DNA of 8,099 nucleotides from Actinomycetes bacterium (GTDB taxonomy: Bacteria > Actinomycetota > Actinomycetes > Actinomycetales > Dermabacteraceae), in the NCBI GenBank assembly GCA_023389045.1, contig JAEWEZ010000172.1, positions 1-8,099 of the forward strand, read 5' to 3'. Each line of letters begins with the position of its first letter. Position 1 is the stretch's first letter. Below, in pieces: positions 1 to 5,186 of this stretch. A program made the translations under genes and the position numbers. A model generated the notes under the pieces. That model was not told where the DNA came from. It made no database searches and worked only from the letters and a program-made list of their open reading frames with translations.

Positions 1-1
1 C

Positions 2-154
2 TCCACCCTCGCCTTCGTGGCCACCATGATCGTCGGTTACCTCGGCTCCCTGCTCTGGACCACGATCCGCGGCGCCGATGCCCACGACATCACGCCGCTG
101 ACCATCTTCGGCACCAAGACCGCCTACACCCGGCGCCTCCGCGAGAGCGCCTGA
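2..154 (+). CDS. C-terminal end of a membrane protein, probable sialic acid transporter (partial)
   Basis: Only the last 50 codons are present; the frame is open from base 2 to a TGA at 152-154. The peptide begins with one hydrophobic stretch (about residues 3-19, LAFVATMIVGYLGSLLW), followed by a polar tail with several basic residues near the end (TAYTRRLRESA). This is what the last transmembrane helix and cytoplasmic tail of a secondary transporter look like. It converges on a complete nanA-nanK-nanE operon, so I infer a sialic acid uptake protein, most plausibly of the sodium:solute symporter (SSS) family. An MFS protein or ABC permease cannot be excluded. The reading frame and stop are seen directly, the membrane nature is a composition argument, and the substrate rests only on gene neighbourhood. 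The gene ends 11 bases before a strong hairpin terminator. Confidence 0.55.
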   Translation, partial: STLAFVATMIVGYLGSLLWTTIRGADAHDITPLTIFGTKTAYTRRLRESA

Positions 155-165
155 GCTCCACCCAC

Positions 166-204
166 GAAAGGGGCCGACGGGGGAAAACCCCGTCGGCCCC
201 TTTC
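166..204. terminator. Strong hairpin between convergent genes, probably bidirectional terminator
   Basis: A perfect 17-bp inverted repeat: arm 166-182 (starts GAAAGGGGCC) pairs with arm 188-204 (ends GGCCCCTTTC), leaving a 5-nt loop GAAAA. It lies between the stop of the transporter-like gene (154, + strand) and the stop of nanE (275, - strand). The outer A/T pairs give a TTTC run at the end of the + strand stem, though no long U tract follows. The position and symmetry suit termination of both transcripts. Confidence 0.85.
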
Positions 205-272
205 CTCTGTGCCGCTTCCTTTGTGCTGCGATGCCGCGCGTTCTCGCTGTCGCGCGCACCAGCGCTTCTGCG

Positions 273-956
273 TCAGCCGCGCACAGCCTCCACGAACCAG
301 CGCGTAATCGAAGTGGGGTGCGTGATCGCCGTGCCGACGACAACGGCGAAGGCGCCCGTTCGCAGACACTGCGCGGCCTGCGCCGGCGTATGCACGCGGC
401 CCTCGGCGACAAGCACGGAATCGCTGCCCGACAGGCGCTGCGCGAGATCTTCCAGGAGTTCTAGATCGGGTCCCTCGGTGCGCTCACGTGCCGGCGTGTA
501 CCCGGCCAGGGTGGTGCCGATGATGTCGGCCCCGGCCTCGGCCGCCGCAAGAGCCGACTCGACGCTGTCGCAGTCGGCCATGACGGGCACATCGCTGATC
601 TCGCGAATCCGGCGGAGGGTTTCGGCGAAGGTGAGTCCGTCGGGCCGCTCCCGCAGGGTGCCGTCCAGGGCGAGCACATCGGCGCCCGCCTCGATGACCT
701 GGCGGCAGTGATCGAAAGTGGGGGTGATGAATACGCCGTTGTCACCGTCTTTCCAGATGCCGATCACGGGCTGCTCGATAGCGGCTTTGACGTGGCGGAT
801 GTCTTCTAGTCCCTGGGCGCGCACGGCGCTCGCCCCGCCCTCGGCAACGGCAGCCGCTACGCGAGCCATGGTCTCGGGGGTGCGCATCGGCTCCCCGGGA
901 TAGGCCTGGCAGGAGACGATCAGAGTGCCCTTGAGGGCGCGGATGATGGGATGCAT
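273..956 (-). CDS. nanE: N-acetylmannosamine-6-phosphate 2-epimerase
   Basis: Cytosolic enzyme converting ManNAc-6-phosphate to GlcNAc-6-phosphate, the last nan-specific step of sialic acid breakdown. The 227-residue product is normal family length and has the whole TIM-barrel pattern: LIVSCQAYPGEPM at 12-24, the VRAQG strand at 45-49, PVIGIWK at 63-69 with the expected catalytic Lys69, DVLALDGT at 93-100, VMADCDS at 125-131, GADIIGTTLAGYT at 142-154, and VAEGRVHTPAQA at 183-194 with the conserved Glu185. The phosphate-binding end GAFAVVVGTAITHP is at 201-214. The ATG at 956 is chosen because a GGAGG lies 5 nt upstream (962-966) and because family homology starts there; the frame stays open upstream but that extension has no family-like sequence. 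It is the last gene of the nanA-nanK-nanE operon, 79 nt after the nanK stop, and ends facing the shared terminator. The only mild deviation is Trp before the catalytic Lys, where many homologues have Ile. Confidence 0.95.
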   Translation of the reverse strand: MHPIIRALKGTLIVSCQAYPGEPMRTPETMARVAAAVAEGGASAVRAQGLEDIRHVKAAIEQPVIGIWKDGDNGVFITPTFDHCRQVIEAGADVLALDGTLRERPDGLTFAETLRRIREISDVPVMADCDSVESALAAAEAGADIIGTTLAGYTPARERTEGPDLELLEDLAQRLSGSDSVLVAEGRVHTPAQAAQCLRTGAFAVVVGTAITHPTSITRWFVEAVRG

Positions 957-1035
957 AGGAGCCTCCAGTCGGTATGGGGCCAGTGGGCCGAGGTTGTCCG
1001 GGTGTCGTGCTGGGGTCGCCGGTTTTCTTACGGTG

Positions 1036-2025
1036 TCAGGCGCCGGTAGCGGGGAGCGAGAGGCCTGCAAGGGCGTGGTGGGCTGCTCCCAGGAGAGCCG
1101 CGCTATTGCCCGCCTGCGCGGGACGCACGGGCGTGGAGCGCACAGCATCCATCGCATCATGCGCAACACCCTCGCGAAGGGCTTCCCACCAGATATCTCC
1201 GATATCGGCCACGCCGCCGGTCACGGCAACCACATCGGGATTGAGCGCGTTCAATAGCCCACCGAGCAGGCGCCCCGTGGCCACGCCAGCGCCATGGATG
1301 ACCTCTCGGCTCAGGGCATCACCGGCCTCCGCGCGGCGCGCCACCTCGCGGGTATCGGGCACCTGATCCTCCGGCGGGGAGAGCCGACGGTGCCAGGCCG
1401 CGATCGCGGGACCCGAGGCAAGAGCCTCCAGATGCCCGCTGCGGCCACAGGTGCACAGCAGCCCCGTGGCCTCCGGGCAGGGCAGATGCCCGAGATGCCC
1501 GGCAACGCCACCGGCCCCGGCCACGAGCTGGCCGTTCAGGAGCAGCGCGCCCCCAATCCCGGTGCCAACGGCAAGCACAAGCACATTGCTATGCCCTGCG
1601 CCCACACCGAAAAGCGCTTCCCCGAAGCCATGCGCGTGCACGTCATTCAGGGCGCGGGTGGGGGCGCCGAAGGTCTCCTCGAGAGCGGCGGCAAGTGGCG
1701 TGCCGGGCCATCCGGGGAGCGCATCGGTGGCATGGGTGACCGCGCCGGTAGCTGGGTCAATGATCCCGGCCGAACCAATACCCACGGCCACCGGATGTGC
1801 GCACCCCGCGCGGGAAAGTGCTTCCGCGCCCGTTCGTCGCACCGTCTCCAGAACAGCCTGCGCGCCTTCCTGCGCGGGGGTTGCGGTGCGAACCAGGGTG
1901 CCGTCACGCAGGCTGGGGGCCGGGAGCTGTTCTAAGCCGTCGGAGTGTGGGGAGGGGGCATCGACCACGGCGGCAGAAATCTTCGTGCCGCCGAGGTCAA
2001 TGGCAAGAACAGGGCGTGTGCTCAT
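1036..2025 (-). CDS. nanK: N-acetylmannosamine kinase (ROK family sugar kinase)
   Basis: ATP-dependent kinase making ManNAc-6-phosphate from ManNAc in the cytosol. The 329-residue product shows ROK features in order: N-terminal phosphate-binding motif DLGGTK at 10-15, GIGSAGIIDPATG at 82-94, LNDVHAHGFGE at 126-136 with probable catalytic Asp128, the nucleotide-binding loop VGTGIGG at 153-159, and the ROK zinc region from His177 through CTCGRSGHLE at 191-200. Of the usual zinc ligands, His177, Cys191 and Cys193 are present, but the third Cys position is His198. The VTGGVADIG segment at 268-276 closes the C-terminal ATP site. Substrate assignment rests on placement between nanA and nanE, since ROK glucokinases look similar. 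The ATG at 2025 lies 26 nt after the nanA stop and no good Shine-Dalgarno is visible, so translation may depend on coupling to nanA. Confidence 0.9.
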   Translation of the reverse strand: MSTRPVLAIDLGGTKISAAVVDAPSPHSDGLEQLPAPSLRDGTLVRTATPAQEGAQAVLETVRRTGAEALSRAGCAHPVAVGIGSAGIIDPATGAVTHATDALPGWPGTPLAAALEETFGAPTRALNDVHAHGFGEALFGVGAGHSNVLVLAVGTGIGGALLLNGQLVAGAGGVAGHLGHLPCPEATGLLCTCGRSGHLEALASGPAIAAWHRRLSPPEDQVPDTREVARRAEAGDALSREVIHGAGVATGRLLGGLLNALNPDVVAVTGGVADIGDIWWEALREGVAHDAMDAVRSTPVRPAQAGNSAALLGAAHHALAGLSLPATGA

Positions 2026-2051
2026 CGTGCGTGCAGGCGTTTCAGAAGGTT

Positions 2052-3002
2052 TCAGCGCGGCTCGAGCCCGGCGGCCTCGAGCAGCGAGCGGATCGCCTCC
2101 ACCGCCTCGCCCTCAACGCTCGCCAGAGGCTCGCTCATGGTGTTGGTGGAAATCACGCCGAGTTCACGCAGCGCGGTCTTGAAGGAGCCAACCCCAGCGG
2201 CGGGGCCGACGAGCCCGACGGGGCAGCGCACGATCTCGAACAGGGCGGTCAGACGATCCTGCTCCGCGCGCATCGCCTCGATGTCGCCGCTGGTAGCCGC
2301 GCGGTGTAGGCGCACGTAACCGGCCGGATCCACATTGCCGAGCCCCGGAACAACCCCGTCGGCCCCGGAGAGGTACGCGCCATCGACAACAACCTCGTGC
2401 CCGGTCAGCAGGGACAGCGGGGAACCGGCGGCGCGGTTCATGAGGGAGGGGCGGCGGAAGGAAACGTCATCGCCGGAGGAGTCCTTGACGCCGGCGAGCA
2501 CCCCGTCGGCACCGAGCGCCATGAGGAGTTCCGGTGCGAGCTTGCTATGCACGCACGGCGGGATGTCGTAGGCCCAGATAGGGGCGGGCGCATCGGCCGC
2601 GAGCACCCGGAAGTGGCGGTCGATCTCCTGCGGGCCGGTGATGGCGTAGAAGGGGGCGGTGACAACGAAACCGTCCACGCCGAAGCGGGCGGCAGCGTGG
2701 ATGCGGTCGCGCACGCGCTCGGTCTGCATCTCGATCACACCGGCGAGAACTGGCACCTGGCCGGCGACGATGCCGGTGATGGCCTCGAGGGTGCGGTCGC
2801 GCATGGCGTCGTTGAAGAAGGCCACCTCGCCGGTGGAGCCGAGGGCGAAGATGCCATCGACGCCGCCCTCGAGCATGCGGCCCAGAAGACGTTCGAGGGA
2901 GGGAAGGTCGAGCTCGCGGTCGGCGGTAAGGGGAGTGAGGACCGGCGGGACCACGCCGGAGATCGCGGGAGTGGAGGCCTGGGTGGCGGCGGGGGTGGTC
3001 AT
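2052..3002 (-). CDS. nanA: N-acetylneuraminate lyase (DapA/NanA family)
   Basis: Class I aldolase cleaving N-acetylneuraminate to pyruvate and ManNAc. The 316-residue product is a DHDPS/NAL-family TIM barrel: GVVPPVLTPL at 16-25, the pyruvate-carboxylate motif GSTGE at 55-59, the catalytic Tyr145 in YDIPP, and the Schiff-base Lys173 in GVKDSSGD at 171-178. The GADGVVPGLGN strand at 213-223 and a helical C-terminal part follow. The motifs around Tyr and Lys read like the broad 'dihydrodipicolinate synthase family' rather than the E. coli NanA type, so a lysine-biosynthetic or other aldolase role would be possible on sequence alone. Co-transcription with nanK and nanE makes sialate lyase by far the likeliest role. 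The ATG at 3002 is where homology begins, with AGG about 8 nt upstream (3011-3013); the frame is open further upstream but that extension is Pro/Arg-rich and unlike the family. It is the first gene of the operon and divergent from the GntR regulator. Confidence 0.88.
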   Translation of the reverse strand: MTTPAATQASTPAISGVVPPVLTPLTADRELDLPSLERLLGRMLEGGVDGIFALGSTGEVAFFNDAMRDRTLEAITGIVAGQVPVLAGVIEMQTERVRDRIHAAARFGVDGFVVTAPFYAITGPQEIDRHFRVLAADAPAPIWAYDIPPCVHSKLAPELLMALGADGVLAGVKDSSGDDVSFRRPSLMNRAAGSPLSLLTGHEVVVDGAYLSGADGVVPGLGNVDPAGYVRLHRAATSGDIEAMRAEQDRLTALFEIVRCPVGLVGPAAGVGSFKTALRELGVISTNTMSEPLASVEGEAVEAIRSLLEAAGLEPR

Positions 3003-3144
3003 GGCGAGTACCTGTTCCTTCGCGGTGGGGAGCGGCATTGGTCTGCGAGATGGATGGCGGTCTGGGCGGGGTGGGGGAGCGGCGGGTCGGGGTCGGTCAC
3101 CGCGGGGGTTCCGTGCCGGCTCGGGGCGCCCACCCCTGAGAGGT

Positions 3145-3168
3145 AAGACGACTGACGTGTGATGTCTT
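3145..3168. promoter_or_regulatory. Candidate operator: 24-bp imperfect palindrome
   Basis: The half-sites are AAGACGACTGAC and GTGTGATGTCTT. Eight of twelve base pairs are symmetric, giving the pattern AAGAC-NN-C-NN-AC|GT-NN-G-NN-GTCTT. A third AGAC half-site follows at 3173-3176, making a GTCT-N5-AGAC repeat (3164-3176) that overlaps the -10-like hexamer. Position between the divergent genes fits binding by the adjacent GntR/FCD regulator. The symmetry is seen in sequence; the binding is inferred. Confidence 0.5.
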
Positions 3169-3171
3169 GGG

Positions 3172-3178
3172 TAGACTA
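3172..3178. promoter_or_regulatory. Possible -10 element(s) for gntR (+) and nanA (-)
   Basis: TAGACT at 3172-3177 fits the actinobacterial TANNNT -10 pattern and is identical to the -10-like hexamer upstream of ftsY. Because the heptamer TAGACTA is nearly self-complementary, the minus strand reads TAGTCT (3178-3173), also a TANNNT match. No good -35 is visible for either direction, so this is a weak call. Confidence 0.35.
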
Positions 3179-3347
3179 TCGCAACGCGCCACACGAGGAC
3201 AGGGACTCGGTCCCGCCGGGCCTCACGCGGAGGTTTCGCACTGCGTCGTGCCTGCCCCGCTCGGGTCGTCGACCCGGAGCATTCGTGTTCGAGTGTGCCG
3301 CAGCCTCACCGCCGTGTCTTGTGCTGCACCATTCTGAGGAGGTTCCC

Positions 3348-4094
3348 ATGCCGATCCGTTCCGGCGCCCCAGAGGATCTGCGTGCGCGACGACGCGAGGG
3401 CCGACGATCACCCCGCGTGGACATCGTCGACGAAATTACCCAGTTCATCCTGGATGAAGGCCTGCGGCCCGGCGACCCCCTGCCCAGCGAAATGGCCCTG
3501 TGCGAAGAACTCGATGTCTCCCGGCCCCACCTGCGCGAAGCCCTGCGCACCCTGCAATCCCTAGACATCATCTCCATCCGGCACGGCCGCGGCACCAGCG
3601 TCGGTGAACTCTCCCTCTCCCCGATGGTCAAAGCGCTCCTCTTCCGCGTGCGGCTCGGAGCCGAAGACTCCCTGCGCCCCGTGCGGGAAGTGATCGACAT
3701 GCGCGAGCGCCTCGACCTCTCCGTTGCCGAGGAAATCACCGCCGCCTGCGCCGGACGGCGCCACGAGGAACTTCACGGGATTGTGGAGGCGATGCAGGCG
3801 CGGTTTGATGCCGGTGAAAACTTCACCGAGGAAGACCGTGACTTCCACCGCGTGCTCCTCGATGAACTCGACAATGAACTACTTGCCCAGATGAACAGTG
3901 CTTTCTGGCAGATTCACGTCGAAGCGATCCCCCTGCTCGGGATCGCACCGGCCCAGGAAATCGCCGACACCGTTGCCGCGCACCGGGCGATCCTGGAGGC
4001 CGTTGAATCCGGGGATGCTGAGGCCTATCGCGAGGCTGTTCACGCGCACTATGCGCCCCTGCGTCGTCAGCTCGGGATGAATGCTGAGGGCTGA
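3348..4094 (+). CDS. FadR-type (FCD domain) GntR family transcriptional regulator, probable regulator of the nan operon
   Basis: DNA-binding transcription factor of 248 residues, typical for the FadR subfamily. The N-terminal winged helix-turn-helix spans about 24-86: VDIVDEITQFILDEGLRPGD, then LPSEMALCEELDVSRPHLRE as the HTH, then a wing ending IRHGRGTSV. An all-helical FCD ligand-binding domain follows (about 110-240). Its metal-site residues look complete: DRDFH at 163-167 (Asp163, His167), His212 in AHRAIL and His234 in HAHY. The effector is probably a sialic acid pathway intermediate, inferred from divergent placement next to nanA; the closest functional analogue is NanR, also an FCD-type GntR protein. 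The ATG at 3348 has AGGAGG 5 nt upstream (3337-3342) and matches where homology starts; an in-frame ATG at 3159 would add 63 unrelated residues. Control is likely to act through the palindrome at 3145-3168, possibly with autoregulation. Confidence 0.9.
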   Translation: MPIRSGAPEDLRARRREGRRSPRVDIVDEITQFILDEGLRPGDPLPSEMALCEELDVSRPHLREALRTLQSLDIISIRHGRGTSVGELSLSPMVKALLFRVRLGAEDSLRPVREVIDMRERLDLSVAEEITAACAGRRHEELHGIVEAMQARFDAGENFTEEDRDFHRVLLDELDNELLAQMNSAFWQIHVEAIPLLGIAPAQEIADTVAAHRAILEAVESGDAEAYREAVHAHYAPLRRQLGMNAEG

Positions 4095-4108
4095 TTGCTG
4101 AGGGCTGG
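4081..4108 (+). repeat. 14-bp tandem duplication across the gntR stop codon
   Basis: The 12-mer TGCTGAGGGCTG occurs at 4082-4093 and again at 4096-4107, a period of 14 bases. The first copy contains the last codons and stop (TGA, 4092-4094) of the GntR gene; the second lies just after it. It looks like a small slippage duplication with no obvious function. Confidence 0.75.
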
Positions 4109-4200
4109 GCTGCGGCCCGGGAATCCTGCGGGCATGCTCATGGGGTTGCAGGGCCGATGAGGTGATGCTGGCTCAGGAGGCGAGGTGCGGGCAGATTGTC

Positions 4201-4206
4201 TACCCT
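4201..4206 (+). promoter_or_regulatory. Probable -10 element for leaderless ndk transcription
   Basis: TACCCT fits TANNNT and ends 6 nt before the A of the ndk ATG (4213), so transcription would begin at or next to the start codon. No Shine-Dalgarno lies within 15 nt of this ATG; the nearest AGGAGG (4175-4180) is 32 nt away. No clear -35 is seen. Confidence 0.45.
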
Positions 4207-4212
4207 GGCCGC

Positions 4213-4638
4213 ATGAGTACCGAACGCACACTCGTTCTTCTGAAGCCCGACGCCGTCCAGCGCTCCCTGCGCGGCGAAATCATCCGCCGCATCGAAGCCA
4301 AGGGGTACAGCATCCTTGCCCTCGTGCAGCGCACCGCCAGCAGCGAAGAACTCGCCGCCCACTACGCCGAGCATGAAGGCAAGCCCTTCTACCCCGGGCT
4401 CGTCGAGTACATGGGTGCCGCGCCGCTCGTGGCCATGGTCCTCCAAGGCGAAGGCGTGATCGCCGGTTTCCGCTCCCTGGCCGGAGCCACCAACCCCACT
4501 CAGGCAGCGCCCGGCAGCATCCGTGGCGACCTTGCCCGTGAATGGGACCTCCCCGTCATCCAGAACCTCGTGCACGGCTCGGACAGCCCCGAATCCGCGC
4601 AGCGCGAGATTGGCATCTGGTTCCCGGAACTCGGCTGA
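4213..4638 (+). CDS. ndk: Nucleoside diphosphate kinase
   Basis: Transfers the gamma-phosphate of ATP to NDPs through a phospho-histidine, balancing NTP pools in the cytosol. The 141-residue product is normal length and carries the signature NLVHGSDS at 118-125 with phospho-acceptor His121. Other active-site positions are recognisable: Lys11 in LLKPDAV, Tyr51, Arg87 in GFRSL, Thr93 in GATNP, Arg104 in SIRGD, and Asn118. The stretch from Arg104 to Asn118 is 14 residues, whereas human NM23-H1 has 10 between its equivalents (Arg105, Asn115), so a four-residue insertion lies just before the active-site loop. The ATG at 4213 is chosen because homology begins at MSTERTLVLLKPDAV; an in-frame ATG at 4162 would add 17 unlike residues. 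The likely leaderless promoter is at 4201-4206. It stands apart from gntR by 118 nt and is probably its own transcription unit. Confidence 0.96.
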   Translation: MSTERTLVLLKPDAVQRSLRGEIIRRIEAKGYSILALVQRTASSEELAAHYAEHEGKPFYPGLVEYMGAAPLVAMVLQGEGVIAGFRSLAGATNPTQAAPGSIRGDLAREWDLPVIQNLVHGSDSPESAQREIGIWFPELG

Positions 4639-4674
4639 CCTCTCGGCCAGGGCTCGACGTGAATATCGAGTCCC

Positions 4675-4720
4675 GATGACACCCCCTGACCATCCGTCGC
4701 GATGGTCGGGTCGTGTCATC
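4675..4720 (+). terminator. Extended hairpin downstream of ndk, possible terminator
   Basis: The outer 8-bp stem is GATGACAC (4675-4682) with GTGTCATC (4713-4720). An inner CCC/GGG step (4684-4686 with 4708-4710) and a 7-bp stem GACCATC (4688-4694) with GATGGTC (4701-4707) enclose a 6-nt loop. Mismatches separate the blocks. It sits 36 nt after the ndk stop and lacks a U tract, so termination is plausible but not typical. Confidence 0.55.
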
Positions 4721-4785
4721 AAGACCACGTTCCCGCGGCGTGCCGAAGCGCCTCAAAATGCCCTGTTAGGTGCGAAAATAAAGGC

Positions 4786-4968
4786 ATGGGTCTTGGTCTT
4801 TCCACCGTGTCTGTGATCTTCCTTCTCTTTGCTGTAGCACTCGCCGTGTCGGTCATCCTCGGGGTGGTGGTGATGCAGTCGCGAACTGAGCAGTCGCTTC
4901 CGGACCTCACCGAGGTGGAGGAGACCCCCATGCGTGAAGAGCTGCACACCTCTCGGACCGGGCGCTGA
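4786..4968 (+). CDS. Small single-pass membrane protein of unknown function
   Basis: I do not recognise this 60-residue protein. Residues about 6-29 (STVSVIFLLFAVALAVSVIL and onward) form one strong hydrophobic helix. It is followed by a polar, acidic-then-basic tail (about 31-60) with EVEETPMREEL and a final SRTGR. The first residues are short and uncharged, so it may be an N-out anchor or an uncleaved signal. The ATG at 4786 is preferred because the hydrophobic segment begins just after it; the in-frame ATG at 4702 falls inside the hairpin downstream of ndk. There is no well-spaced Shine-Dalgarno; GAAAAT at 4774-4779 could serve as -10 for a leaderless message. The CDS lies between ndk and ftsY, 218 nt before ftsY. 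The hydrophobic helix in a frame with a sensible start is the main evidence that it is real. Confidence 0.55.
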   Translation: MGLGLSTVSVIFLLFAVALAVSVILGVVVMQSRTEQSLPDLTEVEETPMREELHTSRTGR

Positions 4969-4992
4969 CGCTCGGCGGCTGCTGACCAGAAC

Positions 4993-5015
4993 GCGCAACG
5001 CCTCGCGTTGTGTTT
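4993..5015 (+). terminator. Possible terminator after the small membrane protein gene
   Basis: CAACGC (4996-5001) pairs with GCGTTG (5005-5010) around a CTC loop. The stem extends by G-U and C-G pairs out to 4993 and 5013, and TTT follows at 5013-5015. It lies 24 nt after the stop at 4968 and upstream of the ftsY promoter. The stem is short and the T run brief, so confidence is limited. Confidence 0.35.
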
Positions 5016-5111
5016 CGGCCCGGGTGTGACCCCGTGCCGGCTCTCGTCGCGCGACGGTCCCTGTCGGCTGCCGGTCCTGCTCTGCTTTTCCGACGGGGTT
5101 GGGTAGCGCGC

Positions 5112-5138
5112 TTGTTTGTCAGGGCCGCCCCCTAGACT
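5112..5138 (+). promoter_or_regulatory. ftsY: Probable ftsY promoter
   Basis: TTGTTT at 5112-5117 (-35-like) and TAGACT at 5133-5138 (-10-like, TANNNT) are separated by 15 bp, slightly short. Predicted transcription would start near 5145, giving a leader of about 40 nt that contains the ftsY Shine-Dalgarno GGAGG (5176-5180). Confidence 0.45.
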
Positions 5139-5186
5139 GGGCCCGCCCTGCCGCATCGTCGGCCCCCTCGCATTCGGAGGTGACCC

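Larger units (their letters stand above)
3003..3347. promoter_or_regulatory. Divergent nanA / gntR intergenic regulatory region
   Basis: These 345 bp contain no convincing gene. They must hold the promoters of both the leftward nan operon and the rightward GntR-family gene. From left to right they contain: a G/C-rich tract likely to be nanA leader; a bulged hairpin with arms 3120-3126 and 3133-3140 and a 6-nt loop; the palindrome at 3145-3168; a TAGACT -10-like hexamer; a 6-bp inverted repeat CGGGTC-GTC-GACCCG at 3262-3276 in the presumed gntR leader; and the gntR Shine-Dalgarno AGGAGG at 3337-3342. If transcription starts near 3166-3184 both leaders are about 160 nt, which is long. Confidence 0.7.

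Noticed and set aside
957..1169. In-frame N-terminal extension of nanE (71 residues)
   Set aside because: It overlaps the nanK 3' end and has no epimerase-like sequence; the ATG at 956 has a good GGAGG and starts the conserved protein.
1294..2182. Plus-strand frames opposite nanK
   Set aside because: No family features; they are complementary to a kinase with intact ROK motifs.
2397..3146. Plus-strand open frame opposite nanA (about 249 codons)
   Set aside because: Low-complexity Gly/Glu/His composition typical of antisense frames in GC-rich DNA; nanA on the other strand has all catalytic motifs.
3159..3347. In-frame N-terminal extension of the GntR gene (63 residues)
   Set aside because: It would start within the palindrome and has no helix-turn-helix-like sequence; ATG 3348 has AGGAGG at ideal spacing.
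4104..4133. Short GC inverted repeats after gntR (CTGGGC/GCCCGG and GCCCG/CGGGC)
   Set aside because: Stems of only 5-6 bp, mutually exclusive, and no T run; too weak to call a terminator.
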